Source: Gnetum montanum
Lineage: Eukaryota > Streptophyta > Gnetopsida > Gnetales > Gnetaceae
DNA length: 64,000 bases
Direction: 5' to 3'
Assembly: GCA_015680685.1 (NCBI GenBank)
Contig: MNCI01028319.1
Span: forward strand, 7,547 to 71,546
Each line of letters opens with the position of its first letter. The first letter of the stretch is position 1. Positions 1 through 10,979 of the stretch are shown here, one piece after another. Made by a program: the position numbers and the translations under genes. The notes beneath the pieces were generated by a model, which ran no database searches, was not told where the DNA came from, and saw only the letters and a list, made by a program, of their open reading frames with translations.

Positions 1-2978
1 CGCGATATCGCGGCCCAGTGCAAGTTGCGTCTCATCACACTCCTTCTCTAGGCGTTCGCGTGTAAGTTTGTCTGCTAGGCATTCTCGTATGTGGTATGGG
101 GATGCAGTGGGTTTCGAGACCTCAGGTTGCTTTGGAACCCGTACTACGTATGGAGAAGGGCAAGGTTGTGGTTGGACGGTTGCATGTGGTTGGGTGATAG
201 GCTGGCTAGGCACCTTGATGACATAGGGACTCGATTTATTCTGTGTTTACGAAGTGGAGGACTGGTGGTTACCAGGATGTTCAGGTGTCCTAACGATGTA
301 TGGGGTTGGCCTAGCTGGAGGTTGTACCTCCGCTGTTGCGACCGCAGGTGGTACTCAGACCACGTAGGGAGCGGGCCGAATAAGAGGTGTTTGTGTGTTT
401 GAGGTAGCAGTAGTAGGAGGTACGCGTACCACGTATGGTTTTTCACGTGTTGGTGTGATAGAAGTTGCTACGGCGGTGGATACTCGGACGACATAAGGTT
501 TCTGTGGGGGCATGATGGTTAAGGTGCGGATGTTTGTATAGTGGGAGGAATACGCACCACAAATGGTTTATTAGGTGTTTGCTACTCATGGTTGGAATAG
601 ACGGTATTAATGCTAGGTGTTTCAGGTTCGTTATCAAGGTAGATTGTGTTAATCACGTATGGTGCCTCTTTGGTATTTAGAGGGTCCTTATACACACCCA
701 TGGCCTGGTTTTGTGGTTGGACCGGGTTGCCTTCATCAAAAGTGATCTGACCTCCGTCGATCATTCATTGGATGTCTTGTTTTAGGGTGAAACAGTAATC
801 CGTGCCAAGCCCATTACGTTGGTGATAGTCGTAGAAACGGTCCATTCTAAAGCCTTTTGGTATTGGGAGCTCATCTGGTGTTGTTAGGCTTGGGTTCTGA
901 ACAAGTTGACAAAACCGATCATGCCTCTAGATCGCTGTAGGGGACAACTATTTATGTTTCATTAATCTAGCCTTCAAGAGTTGGTTGAATAGTTGCGATG
1001 TCTTCATAGGCAATGGCGTGTATTGAGAGGGGTCCTTCCTCTCAAAGTTTCTCGTACGATTCAGTGTTGGGTTTCGTGATGTAGATGATTCTGGTATGGT
1101 CACGGGAGTGAGTTTAGTATAGTTAGCAGGGGCAACAGGCGGTTTGCTTTATTGTCCCACATTTGCTTGTTGTGTTTCCGCTACCGCCGCTATAGTTATT
1201 TTAGCCTTTTCTTTATCTTTCTTACTATGTTGATTCTTAAAGGCTGAATATGCAGGATCGTGGCTATTTTGTGTGGCCTCCTCTATGTTCTTGATCTGTA
1301 CAAACGCTTGGCTCAGAGTGTGTGCATTGAGATAATATAGTTTAGATTTGACAAAGTCGTTGACAACCCCTTTTAGGATGGTGAGGAGATACATCTCTGG
1401 GATTGGCTCGTGGAGCTCATTGAGAGTAGCACTCCACCGTTGGATGAATTTTTGGAAGAGTTCAAGGGGTGCTTGCTTGACCTATATGAGGCTGTCAAGT
1501 GTTGCTTTAGGTTTCAAGTTATACTTGAACCTGGTGACGAATTGATGTAACAAATCTTCCAGAGAAGATATTGAGTTTCATGGCAAGGCCCAATACTAAT
1601 CAAGTGCTCTCCCTACAAGGGACATAGGGAACACTCGCAGAATGGCATGTGGCCACGCCTAAAGCAGTGCACATTCTAGTCTAAATGTTATGAGGTGGGC
1701 GTTGGGGTTTGTCTCCCCATTGTATTTAGTCAGCGTGGGTAAAGATACACCCTTGGGTAATGTTAGAGGTAGAACCGAAGATCTGATGGGGTCATCGTGA
1801 TAGAAGTCCACTACCTTCAACTCTCCGTCGATGGCTGTCTTGAGGCATTTGACCTCGTCAGTTAGTTCCTGCATTAGTTTTTTAGCACCAGCCCAGTCTT
1901 GAGCACTCGGTGAGATAGTAGGTTGAGGAGGTTATGCAGTATATAGGTTAGATTGTTGGACAGTGGGCTGGAAGGAAGAAAGTTGTGCAATGGGAGGCTG
2001 TGCTTGTGGAATGTTTGTGGTGGGTGGTACTAGGGGCAGCATATTGTAGGCAAGGGGTTGTTGTTGTTGTGGTTGTCCTTGAGGGATGTTAGCTGGTAGA
2101 ACTATGTGAGGCGGTATGTTATAGTGGGAGAATTGATGCGGTTAAACACCAATCGCTGCCCATTGGCTAGTCACGCTTTGTATAGGGGCACTCTAAACTG
2201 GTTGAGTTATAGTGGTGAAACGGGCTCCTTGGGTTTGGATCTGAGGAATGTAATGAGTGGACGTAGAAGCTGGTATCACATGTGACATCCCAATCACTTG
2301 GGGTGGAAAGGTTGCTCCTACGTTATTTTGAGGAGGTTGTATTTGTAAGAATGGAGGTACTATGGCCACAGGAGGAATTGCGAGGGGAAGCGTGTTAACT
2401 TGAGCGTCGATCGCTGCAGGAGTAGGGATGAGAGTGGATGCCTCTTGTTGAGGCACATGTGCTTGAGTGATTTTGAGTGGCTGGAGGGACGTAGTTTCAC
2501 CCGTGAATGGGTGAAACGATGGGTTTGCATTAGTTTGTGGGCTGAGGATGTGATACGAATCTTCGTGCTCGGACTGAGCTGCGAAGTCATCCTCCTCTTC
2601 CAATTGAGGATTCGCCATGGACTGGTCTAGAGGCTGATTCTTTAGTAGTAGGAGCTGAGAGATAAGCTCAAATTAATGCTCCAGGAGAGGGATGATGTCA
2701 TGTGGTGAAGGGATGAACTCATGTCCTCCCCTGTGAAATAATTCGTATTGTCTTTTAACCTCCATCTCAGTTTGGTCCACGGCTAGGCCGGCTTGTATTT
2801 TCACGCATATGAAATTGTATTGCTCCTAGGGTATAATGTTAGATGACGGGTCCCTCCCTTGTAGTTTGAGCGACCAGCGAGGTCCCGCCATTGGTTGTAC
2901 TACGGGTTGCTGAACGGCCATGGGGCCTACGATATCAGTGACAGGCTTGGTTGTAGCATTGGGTTTCGCAGTGTTCAT
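1..2978 (-). pseudogene. Tat-like gag polyprotein, decayed, C-terminus off the left edge
   Basis: The start chosen is the ATG at 2978, which lies in the same frame as the longest open stretch (2618-2193). Between them only two stops interrupt (a TAG near 2830 and a TAA near 2670). Order: N-terminal MNTAKPNATTKP segment; acidic MANPQLEEEDDFAAQSEHED at 2618; a proline/glutamine-rich linker; a capsid-like block at 1874-1659 with KVVDFYHDD and LPTLTKYNGETNPNAHL; a helical part at 1394-1149; a degenerate metal-binding-like segment near 830-770 (FYDYHQRNGLGTDYC); then MIDGGQITFDEGNP at 764. Known family role: Gag packages the element's RNA in cytoplasmic virus-like particles. Frameshifts occur between 1659 and 1394 and between 1149 and 830. 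The CAA-TGA before MIDGG probably replaces an arginine codon. Confidence 0.7.
75..565 (-). repeat. Tandem PYVVRVP-type protein repeat at the gag C-terminus
   Basis: On the minus strand about eight degenerate copies of a P-Y-V-V/I-R-V-P motif occur at roughly 60-75 bp spacing (near 552, 488, 427, 360, 295, 215, 145 and 90). Linkers are rich in P, T and Q. The variants include PFVVRIPP, PYVVRVST, PYVVRVPP, PYIVRTPE and PYVIKVPS. The repeats lie downstream of the MIDGGQITF segment, where Tat gag normally leads into protease. The repetition is direct in the sequence; any role (spacer, interaction or cleavage sites) is unknown. Confidence 0.65.
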
Positions 2979-3009
2979 GATGAATGGTTGTGATTACGAC
3001 ACGGTGGAA

Positions 3010-3430
3010 GGGATATGGAACTGGTATGCTTAGTACATCAGCAGCGTAGACAGAGTCTACAGCATAGAGTGCGCAGCGTAAACTAAGCAGCGTAGACGGA
3101 GTTTACAGTGTACAGCGTAGATAGAGTCAACGTAGAGAGTAGACAGAGTCAGCGTGCAACGTAGATAGAGTCTACAGTGTAGAGCGTAGACAGAGTCAGC
3201 GTGTAGCGTAGACAGAGTCTACAGTGTAGAGCATAGACAGAGTCAGCGTACAGCATACAACGTATACTGAACGACATAGACAAAGTTCTATGTACAGCGT
3301 CGGCGTATACTGAGCAGTGTAGATGCTGGGAGTTCTGTAGATAGTCAGGGTAAACTCAGCAGCGTAGACGCTGGGAATTCTGTAGACAGAGTTTGAATAA
3401 ACTCAGTAGCGTAGACGCTGGGAATTCTGC
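3010..3430 (-). repeat. Degenerate ~45-50 bp minisatellite in the Tat element leader
   Basis: The leader between the PBS and the gag ATG is an array built from GTAGACAGAGTCTACAGTG and related words. Three clean copies begin at 3319, 3364 and 3411 (GTAGAYGCTGGGARTTCTG), spaced 45 and 47 bp. Older and more divergent copies fill 3010-3310. No open frame is evident here. Confidence 0.75.
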
Positions 3431-3538
3431 AGACAGGGATGTCAACCCGGGAATTTCAGAACTGGGTTTAGTGTCAATGTAGCGTTTGTTTCGAAAGATC
3501 GGGGTGTGAGAGCACAGTAAGTTTTAAGAAGTTTCAGG

Positions 3539-3555
3539 CCATCCTTCTAGCGCCA
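3539..3555 (-). promoter_or_regulatory. Primer-binding site of the Tat-like element
   Basis: The minus strand reads TGGCGCTAGAAGGATGG directly inside the LTR end (...GGACGGTACA at 3561). TGGCGCTAGAAGGA-type primer sites are typical of a set of plant gypsy elements. The tRNA would prime minus-strand DNA synthesis here. Confidence 0.7.
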
Positions 3556-4122
3556 ATTTCTGTACCGTCCGAAATCGTCGGTCTCCGGTTGGAAGGAAAC
3601 AGAAACCTGGAGATCTCTTGACATGCACAGAAGACCCTACCTTCGCTTGAGGGCAAGCTGGTATTAACGAAGGCAGATTACCTTGAGTGGTTCGCACGCA
3701 GATCAGGCAAAGATTTCCTCAAACGTACACCGATATACTGTACGCTGGGTTATATGTAAATGGCGTGACGAATGTAAAGCAGAGCATAAATGTACAAGAG
3801 CGTAAACAGTAAACATGCAACAATGAATGAAAAACTGTAACAAATTTTAGCGGAGAAATGTAACAATATTATTGCGAAATGAGAATTACAATGCACCAGT
3901 CTAACGTAGTTGTGACTCTGACACAAGGCGGACGAATAGCCCCGATAGATGTAGGGATGACTGTGTGTTGGGTTCAACTACAAGCACAGTGTAAAGGCTG
4001 TATGCTCAGCGTGCAGGGTCGAGATCCAGCATACAGCTTTTTTTTTTTGCTCTAGTTTTCTTAGCGTCTCTTTTGTCTCTGGTTTTTCAAAATTGCCAAC
4101 CCTGATCTAATGAAAAATTGGG

Positions 4123-4131
4123 GTTTTTATA
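4123..4131 (-). promoter_or_regulatory. TATA-like box of the Tat LTR
   Basis: TATAAAAAC on the minus strand, about 560 bp upstream of the LTR end, in the position expected for the U3/R junction. It would drive the genomic RNA leftwards through the leader into gag. Confidence 0.5.
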
Positions 4132-4199
4132 CAGGTTTAGTTGTTAGACTGGGGTTGGGTGACATGTCGCGTGTTGATCGGGTGCGAGAGAATAAAATT

Positions 4200-4745
4200 T
4201 ACAAGTATACAACGTGCTGTACGCCAGCGTATACGACTGTACGCCACCGTATACATGCTAGACATGTAACTATGGCATACAGACTTGATCAGAATAGAAG
4301 AAGTTGTTCATCCTTCAGATTTGAATTCGGATGCCATGACGATGCTACCTGTAGGTTTTCAGCTCGGTTGACCTTGATTTGACACTTTGTACATGCTGGG
4401 CATATACGTTGGACGTATACGCTGGGCATATACGTTGTGTCTGCTGGGCGTATACGCTATGTCTGCTAGGCGTATATGCTATGTCTACTGAGCATATACA
4501 CTAGTCGTGCAGGATGTACATGCTCAGTGTATAGACTCTAGGATGCATGATGTCAACATCTAAAGATTGCTCTGTTCGTGTGAGTTAATGCCTTGTACCA
4601 AATCTTACTCTAAAATGTTGTTTCCATGCTGTCTTCGGGAGTTGCATGTCGGGCATATACCTCAGTTGTACATGCTGAGCATACATGTGAGGCGTGTACG
4701 CTGGGTGTATACACTAGGGATGCAATCTTGGGCGTATACGCTGAG
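4200..4745. repeat. Degenerate short repeats built on CGTATACG in the U3
   Basis: Many copies of a GCTGGGCGTATACG-type word (also ...CATATACGTTGG..., ...GTATACGCTATGTC...) lie at short irregular spacing, densest from 4390 to 4500 and again at 4650-4745. GTATAC is palindromic, so the array reads similarly on both strands. U3 repeats often carry enhancer activity in LTR elements; that role is inferred only. Confidence 0.7.
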
Positions 4746-4790
4746 AATGTGTACTTAGTGAAAACTAAGTATTTTGAGCTCCAAAATTGC

Positions 4791-7013
4791 CGTTTCTGAT
4801 AGCAGATGTTGCCGTGGTCATCGGTGGGTCCCAGAAAACTACTCCCTATTGAGTTTGACTCTGCTTGAAGTTGTCTATGGAGCCCTTAAGCTTTAGTCTT
4901 GCTGGGGAACATCATGACTTGGCTTGATTCTTGTTGGAGAAGTACTAAGCTCGAAATTTTGTGGTGTCTCATAAAGGGCTTATATAATGCTTCTAAGTCT
5001 AAAAGTAGCAACCAATGATGTTTTAGTGCTTTACAACCTCTAGGAACTTAGAATTCCTTTTTGAAATTTTTCTAAAATTTTTAGTTAGCCATTAGAACAT
5101 ACATTTTAGTGGTAGCATGTTGTTTGGCATCTTAGAACCTTTGTTTTGGTAACATCAATCTTTATCATAAATATCTTTGGCTTCACCATTTGATTTGAAT
5201 GTCTCCATATCAGCTAGGGAATTATTTTGTTATCTTTCATATTATATTAAATATTTGACCATTTTTCTTCAAATTATGTTTTTGAATAGCAATGCTAATA
5301 ATCTTTGTAGTGACTATGTAATCAGTCAAGTTGCTAGTGATCTAGATGTTTATGCAATTAGTTAGGTTAGTATGTGTCATTTATCTTTGTCGTGATTATG
5401 CAACCAATTAGGTCAGTAGTGAGTTGGATAGTTATGTATATAGTCAAGTTGGTAAGTGTCATTCATTATTTTTAGTGGATAATGGTGGAATCTATTTTTA
5501 GTTATTTTTTGCTTTTGGGTGATAATTTCATTATTATTTAATGTTTGCTATCATCTTTGCATGTTTGTATTTTTGAATGCTAAATATTTTTTTGTAACTA
5601 CTGCTTATGCATGATTTTCTGACTACTTGATGCCTCCAAACAAATTCATAAGGAGTATTTTGTAGCTTATTTAGCCTACATAGTCTTAGGACTAATCCCT
5701 TATGTGTTTTTATGCCTTTCAAATGATTTAGTTAGTTGTGATAAGGAGCGATTAGGTGGAGAAGCTAATGATTAGATTTTAGTTTTATATATTTATTAGT
5801 TTAGTCATTATGTTTCCATTTATTAGTTGTTTCTATTTTAAGTTGTAATGTTCAACTAGGATTTTTGTACTATGTAACTTGTATGAAGATTTATATTCAT
5901 ATTTTACCTATCTTTGGTGCATGCCTAACTTGGTTATGAATTTTATTTATGTACTATTGGCTATTTCTTAGTTAATGGTATTTAACAGTTTTTGCTAATG
6001 TTAGAGCCCAATGCCTTTTCATATGCTTATCTATTTATGCAGTTTTATATAATTTCTATATTTTTATTCTGCAATAATTTCTAGTAATTACTAATTATTT
6101 TTGGCTTAGATAGCAAGGCTTCATACTAATTTTTTTTCTTAGTGCAAAGGTTAGGTTTTGTATGCATGAGATTATTTTTGTTATTTTAATAATGTTTTTA
6201 TTTTTCTACTCAACATTTTTCTTACTCCTTTGCACCTATTTTATAGATATCTAATACTTTGCATGTTTTGTTTTCTTGACATCCAATATTTTCATTAAGA
6301 AATTATTTCATTTTTTCTATATATTTTTTTCATTTAAGTAATAGCTTTTTAGCCTATGCTTGGTTAGTAGTATGTTACATCATCTCAAATGGAATCTCCA
6401 TCCTTGATAAATCTATCAGTAAGAAAATAATGGTACATAGTAGTACTTGATAATGACAAATATTGGAGGCCCTTAGAACATTCACTATAGCCTAGATAGG
6501 GCTAGAAGTATTGATATATCTCATGTTTTGATGATCTAAAAACTAGAAATTGGAGAAGTATGTTTGGTTATGTTTATAGCTAATGCATCTACTGAGTTTT
6601 TGAGTCCAAGATAATATTGGAAATTGAAGAAGCTATTACATATCCATTCTGAGAATCTATGATACGTGGAAGTCAATCTTGGCATGTCAAAGTTCATTAT
6701 TTTTCATTTTTGAATGCAAGGTATCCCACTCGAAAGCAAATAAGGTCCAAAAACTTATTCCATCTAGGACATCCCACAAAGTGCATAGTCAACCTTAAAG
6801 ATGGATATCCAAGAAAAGAGCATCTAGATGATAAGGTAGACATCCTAGATGTTCTTAAACATTCTACTTGAATATCAACCTTTACAGTATGGATGAATTA
6901 GAGTGTAATTTATACTTTATGAAGTAACTTAAGTTGTGTGTTGATTATAGTATCAATTTGTAATTTTATTTAACTCCATCATAAGATTATTATGTGTATT
7001 AATAAGTAGTATG
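4791..7013. other. Unassigned AT-rich intergenic stretch
   Basis: There is no recognisable LTR, RT, integrase or host gene. The DNA is AT-rich with many T runs. The only sizeable open frame is 6659-6871 (+, 70 codons, MIRGSQSWHVKVHYF...); its product is not recognised, and with no flanking frames it may be chance or a short remnant. A small inverted repeat, ACTTAG-tgaaa-CTAAGT, lies at about 4754-4770. Confidence 0.5.
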
Positions 7014-7227
7014 TGTTAAAAAATGTATTGTAACCTATTAGTTAATATTTAAAATAACTAATATGACCAAAAGGTCATAACACAGAATAAATTTGAAGAT
7101 AAAATCTTACTATAAATAATATTTGTTAATTATTATAAAGTTATTTCTTAAGAATTTTGATAAAGCATTTGAAAGTAGAAATTATCTATTTTCCCTTTCT
7201 ACGATCTTTTAGTAATATATTTTAACA
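7014..7227 (+). repeat. Short copia LTR (214 bp) with TGTTAAAA/TTTTAACA ends
   Basis: The block begins TGTTAAAA and ends TTTTAACA, a perfect 8-bp terminal inverted repeat. It contains a CTATAAATA box near 7102 and is followed at once by a copia-type primer-binding site. The matching 3' LTR was not found. At 214 bp it is short for copia. Confidence 0.7.
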
Positions 7228-7240
7228 TGGTATTAGAGTA
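7228..7240 (+). promoter_or_regulatory. Copia primer-binding site (initiator tRNA-Met type)
   Basis: TGGTATTAGAGTA starts immediately after the LTR end. It matches the usual copia primer site TGGTATCAGAGC except at position 7 (C to T) and the last base. Confidence 0.75.
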
Positions 7241-7260
7241 AGAGGAACATAGAAGAACAT

Positions 7261-7560
7261 ATGGAATCAAAGAAACCCCAAAGGAAAATGAAAGCAATGT
7301 AGAGGATGTTATTAATTCAATGCAAGGCATGTCCATGAACAAAGATCAAGATAAGAATGTGCTATGATCTATGGTAAATAAGATTACCATGTCCAACCCA
7401 CAAAAACTTATGATGAAAAACTATTGAACATGAGTACAAAGAATGCAAGTGCTTTTATGAGCAAGTTAACTTTTCATGTTATAGAAAATACCAATTTTAG
7501 ATTAGACAATGATTGAAAAAGAGAGTAGAATGATCTGACATTAAGTATATGTTTTACAAG
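7261..7560 (+). pseudogene. Copia gag, 5' part, decayed
   Basis: An ATG at 7261 sits about 20 bp after the primer site, where copia gag-pol starts. The frame is soon broken by several stops, so only position and orientation support the call. The sequence is interrupted at 7561-7565 (CATAT), the target duplication of the Athila-like element, and resumes at 17445. Confidence 0.5.
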
Positions 7561-7565
7561 CATAT
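7561..7565. other. Left target-site duplication (CATAT) of element C
   Basis: CATAT directly precedes the LTR start TGATGAACC and is repeated exactly at 17445-17449 after the 3' LTR end. A 5-bp duplication is the normal signature of gypsy integrase. Confidence 0.9.
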
Positions 7566-8394
7566 TGATGAACCACGATATCAAGACCACAATATCGGAT
7601 CCGCGATATCAAAGCTTACTAAGCGATATCGGACATCCAATATCAGAACCTATCTCTTTGCCTATAAATAAGAGGTGGGCACACTTGGTTTTGGCATTAG
7701 TTTCTTAGTCCCTTATCTGAAATCTTGTAGTTTTCCCTTTCTAGAGTTAGAATTATTTCTGAGTTCCTGTAGTAGGAGTCATAAAGTGAATGAATCTTTA
7801 TTCAAGCATTATGTACCTAAGCACACCTTGTGTCCTGAAATAAAGACGAACTTTGTGATAAACCTTGCAGCATTCTAAATAGCTTATTTATTGCTTTTAA
7901 TGTTATTTACAGTTATTTAATGTTTTCATTAGTTAATTGATGTTGCTTTTATTGATTCATTAATTTTCACAAGTAAGCACACTCAGTACGATCACTTCAA
8001 GCATATGTAGAACACTTGGTAAACTAGTAACGATTAGCATTTGGTAATCCTAGTAGTGTTACACTAGTTTAGGATATGTATGGAGAGTGGGAATGGATGC
8101 TAGTGTTAGGACTAGTTAGAACCTAGTGGATTAGTTAAATTAAATTAGTTACTTAATTATTTCAATTCTCCCTTTTAACACCAGGACATAAACATAAAAA
8201 GCATAAAAATCATATACCTCAAGTTTACTTAACCATACAATTGTGCCATATGAGTAAGCTTGGGAAGACAACGATCACCTAACCCATCCTTGTTTTATGA
8301 AGGTGCATAAGCACTTAGTCCTTAGAATTCAACCAGATCATGTGTAACACTTGTATTCATATGGTTGAGCATAGGGGTACCTCGCCGCTCATTA
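7566..8394 (+). repeat. 5' LTR of element C (829 bp)
   Basis: Starts TGATGAACCA and ends ...CTCATTA (TCATCA in the 3' copy). It aligns along its whole length with 16599-17444. The U3 holds a cluster of GATATC/AATATC palindromes (7578-7645) just before a CTATAAATAAGAGG TATA region at 7663-7676. An AATAAA-like AAATAAAGACGAA occurs near 7840. Confidence 0.92.
7578..7645 (+). promoter_or_regulatory. GATATC palindrome cluster upstream of the LTR TATA box
   Basis: Six GATATC/AATATC words occur in about 70 bp (ACGATATCAAG, CAATATCGG, GCGATATCAA, GCGATATCGG, CCAATATCAG), ending ~20 bp before CTATAAATAAG. The 3' LTR keeps the same cluster in diverged form (16608-16690). The position suggests a U3 enhancer; this is inference. 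Confidence 0.55.
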
Positions 8395-8395
8395 T

Positions 8396-8413
8396 TGGCG
8401 TTGTTGCCAAGGA
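8396..8413 (+). promoter_or_regulatory. Primer-binding site of element C
   Basis: TGGCGTTGTTGCCAAGGA begins 1 bp after the LTR end. It is a mutated form of TGGCGCCGTTGCCGGGGA, the primer site used by plant Athila elements. Confidence 0.85.
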
Positions 8414-8531
8414 CTTCGTTGTTTATGCACTAATTAGAACTTAGGAAATCTTCCCATCATTGGAACGAACCCTTAGGTTTGGTTATCTTATAATTATAGA
8501 AAAGAAAGTATTGCACACTAAAGAATTAATC

Positions 8532-10450
8532 ATGTCTCCTTCTTCTTACGAGAGTGCTTCACTGCCTAACTCTGACACAATGAATAATCTGAGGCATAGT
8601 ACACATGATGACCAGTCAATGCCCCAACAATTTCATGTGGTATACACTCATCTCGATGAGTATATACCAAACTTTACCTTTATCCTCCACCAGGATGAAC
8701 AACTACGTTGGCATGATTTAGAAGGTAACATAGTGTTACCTCCTACTCGCTCAGTCCCAAGCATGCTTCTTTGTGCTCTCACACGAATTAGTATGTAAAA
8801 CTTACAAGTAGAGTACATTGTGCATGAACATGACTCAAGAGAGTATTAACCCATGGAGGCACAACACCAAAGGGACTTACAATAGGAGAGACATCACAAA
8901 TCTATGAAGGGAAAATGGTCTTAGGATGTTCCGTATGTCATAAGTGAAAACAAGGGTGGTGAACCTGCCTTAGGAGGTTTTCCACATAATGATGTTCCTC
9001 TCATTGACTTTGGTCAAGGAATTGTATATCAGAATCTTCACTCAACCATTCATAACCCAAGTTCTGATACAAATGGACACAAAGGGTCTAAAAAAGAAAC
9101 ATGAACACATGATGATGACAGACATTCCGATCGTAACTACGGCTGAGGTTGTGACCATCAAAGAGAAAGTGGCAAGCACCATCATGGTGCCAGTCCTCCT
9201 TCCTCTTCACCTTCATCATCTCCTTCCCCCTCTCCTTTGGGATCAAAACGTAGTTGCAAAGAGAAAGATCATGAGGACAATGGTAAGCAAAATAGAGATC
9301 ATAGACAAAACAGTCAAGAAAGGGGATGAGGGCATTCTAGAGAAACACATCATAAAAAGAGGGAGAGTAGGGAACATCATAGGCATCATAGACGCCATAG
9401 AGAATACTATCACGATGAACCCCTACTTGCTACCCTAAGTATGCTAAATATAACCGAGGCCATTAAGATCCCAACAAGGCACCAAAAGGATAGTAGGATC
9501 AAAATATTAGACATGAACAATATCCCAAAATTTGAAGGGGGATACAATGCTAATCCTCAAAATCATCTACAAGAATTCTATGATGCATGTGCCTTGCAAA
9601 ATATAGAAAACAAGTGGCAAAAACTAAAGTTGTTTCTAAGGACACTGATCAAAGAAGCGGAAAGTTGGTACCAATCCTTAGAACCAGAATCCATTCGCCG
9701 ATGGAGTACCATGTTAGTGTTGTTCAGTGATAAGTATCATACGTACTCCCAAGTGTTCATCCTATGTAAGCAAATCTAGGAATGAAAACAAGGAGGACAC
9801 AAACCCTTGGATACCACCTTGGGCTGATACTATGCAATATTACATCATTGTCCTGGCCATGGTTACTCGTAAAGGGAAAAACTACATAAAACCCTTGGAA
9901 CTTATGCCCAAGGAAGACTCTCCAAGCTTAGAGCCCATCAAGTATAGAGATTGTTGGAGCAAGTTGCCAAGGAGGAAGGTGAGTTAAGAAAAAGAGAAAG
10001 TGTGGAAGAGTACAATAGAGATCCTTCCCTCCAAAAGAAGGGAGTTAGATTTTGTGAGGATGAAGAAGAGTCACCACTTGAAGAGATGGTGAATAGGAAA
10101 ACTTTGCCCATTCAAAAATTTGCATCAGAAGTATCGGAAAAGGTAGAAAAATGTGGAACTCTCTAGATAATAAATTTCATACCATTCTCAAAATAGTAAA
10201 GGAGTTTAGAGAGCAAGGTAGCGACTGAGAAAGGAGAAAAATGAAAGAAGTTGAATATGCACGTAACAAAGGTAAGGGAAAAGTTGCCATCATTGAAGAG
10301 GTTGTGGATTCGGATACAGACAATAATTGTGGATGTGAGATATGCCAATATGACCATCCTAAGGGATGTTGCCTAGTAATCTCACATCTGCAGGAGTCTG
10401 GGATGTATGTACTAAACCTAGGATTAAATAGATGGAAAACATCCTAAAGA
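8532..10450 (+). pseudogene. Athila-like gag, decayed
   Basis: The ATG at 8532 opens a frame starting MSPSSYESASLPN; a close relative begins at 55633 (MSSSHGHGKSK), which supports the start. Blocks in order: N-terminal VYTHLDEYIPNFTFILHQDEQ; a charged, low-complexity H/R/S-rich linker (8990-9430, read in a shifted frame); the capsid block at 9441-9779 with NNIPKFEGGYNANPQNHL, WQKLKLFLRTL and ESWYQSLEPESI; a C-terminal basic helix region (9951-10166); and a CX2CX3H knuckle, CEICQYDHPKGC, at 10334-10372. Several frameshifts separate these blocks. Family role: particle assembly and RNA packaging. Confidence 0.82.
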
Positions 10451-10979
10451 TTACCTTTTCCTCAAGGTAACCCAAGGCATTTTCACCAACCCTTGATGTA
10501 TTATCCAAGTGGAACTCCACCACAACCAAATGAATAATATCAATAGTGGCAAAATCCATAATCATGGGGAATGCCACCACCATGTCAATAGTACCCTTAT
10601 CATCAACCTAACCCGTATGGATACTATGTATAGCAACTGATCTCTTAACATGACTTCACTAGTCCTATCACTCCTTAGCCTCACTACCAAATCCACAAGT
10701 ACTATAGAACTCCTTCTCCTAGGAGAGATGTTCCACAAATGTAATATCCTTCTCATCCAACCACACATCTTCGACCCTTGGCTCCATTACCACTTGCTCC
10801 AGCTATGCTGGGTGAGCTCCCTACCCAACTGCAGCAACACAATGCTACAAGGGTTATTAACCCTCAACCTACTGTTGGTTTAGACAACCGCACAAAGAAG
10901 AGACCCCTCTTTAGAAGCAACATTCCAACCAAGTCCTTACAACCACAAGTGGCTGATTCTCCAAAGGCCTCACCATCAT

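Larger units (their letters stand above)
1..4790 (-). mobile_element. Tat-like Ty3/gypsy retrotransposon, 5' part (LTR, PBS, leader, gag)
   Basis: Read on the minus strand the order is LTR, primer-binding site, a repeat-rich leader and a long gag frame that runs off the left edge of the window. The assignment to the Tat/Ogre side of the gypsy tree is by gag style: a central capsid-like block with LPTLTKYNGETNPNAHL, then a short cysteine/histidine segment followed by QDIQ-MIDGGQITF, the position where Tat-type gag has a 'dLIdaGvitf' stretch. No protease, RT or integrase is present because the element is cut by the window edge. This block is clearly richer in G+C than everything downstream, so it has a different origin or age. 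The right end of the LTR is approximate. Confidence 0.7.
3561..4790 (-). repeat. 5' LTR of the Tat-like element (right end approximate)
   Basis: The inner boundary is fixed by the PBS: the LTR ends ...ACA at 3561. A TATA-like box on the minus strand at 4131-4123 separates a repeat-rich U3 (right) from R/U5 (left). The outer boundary is not determined because no second LTR copy is in the window; ~4790 marks where the U3 repeats stop. Confidence 0.55.

Noticed and set aside
91-402. Plus-strand 103-codon open frame at the left edge
   Set aside because: It is the antisense of the PYVVRVP repeat of the minus-strand gag; periodic coding repeats keep the opposite strand open.
2400-2630. Plus-strand 76-codon frame
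   Set aside because: Antisense of the best open part of the Tat-like gag, without recognisable content.
3010-3430. CRISPR-like array
   Set aside because: The repeats are degenerate, without unique spacers of constant size, and sit in the leader of a plant retrotransposon.
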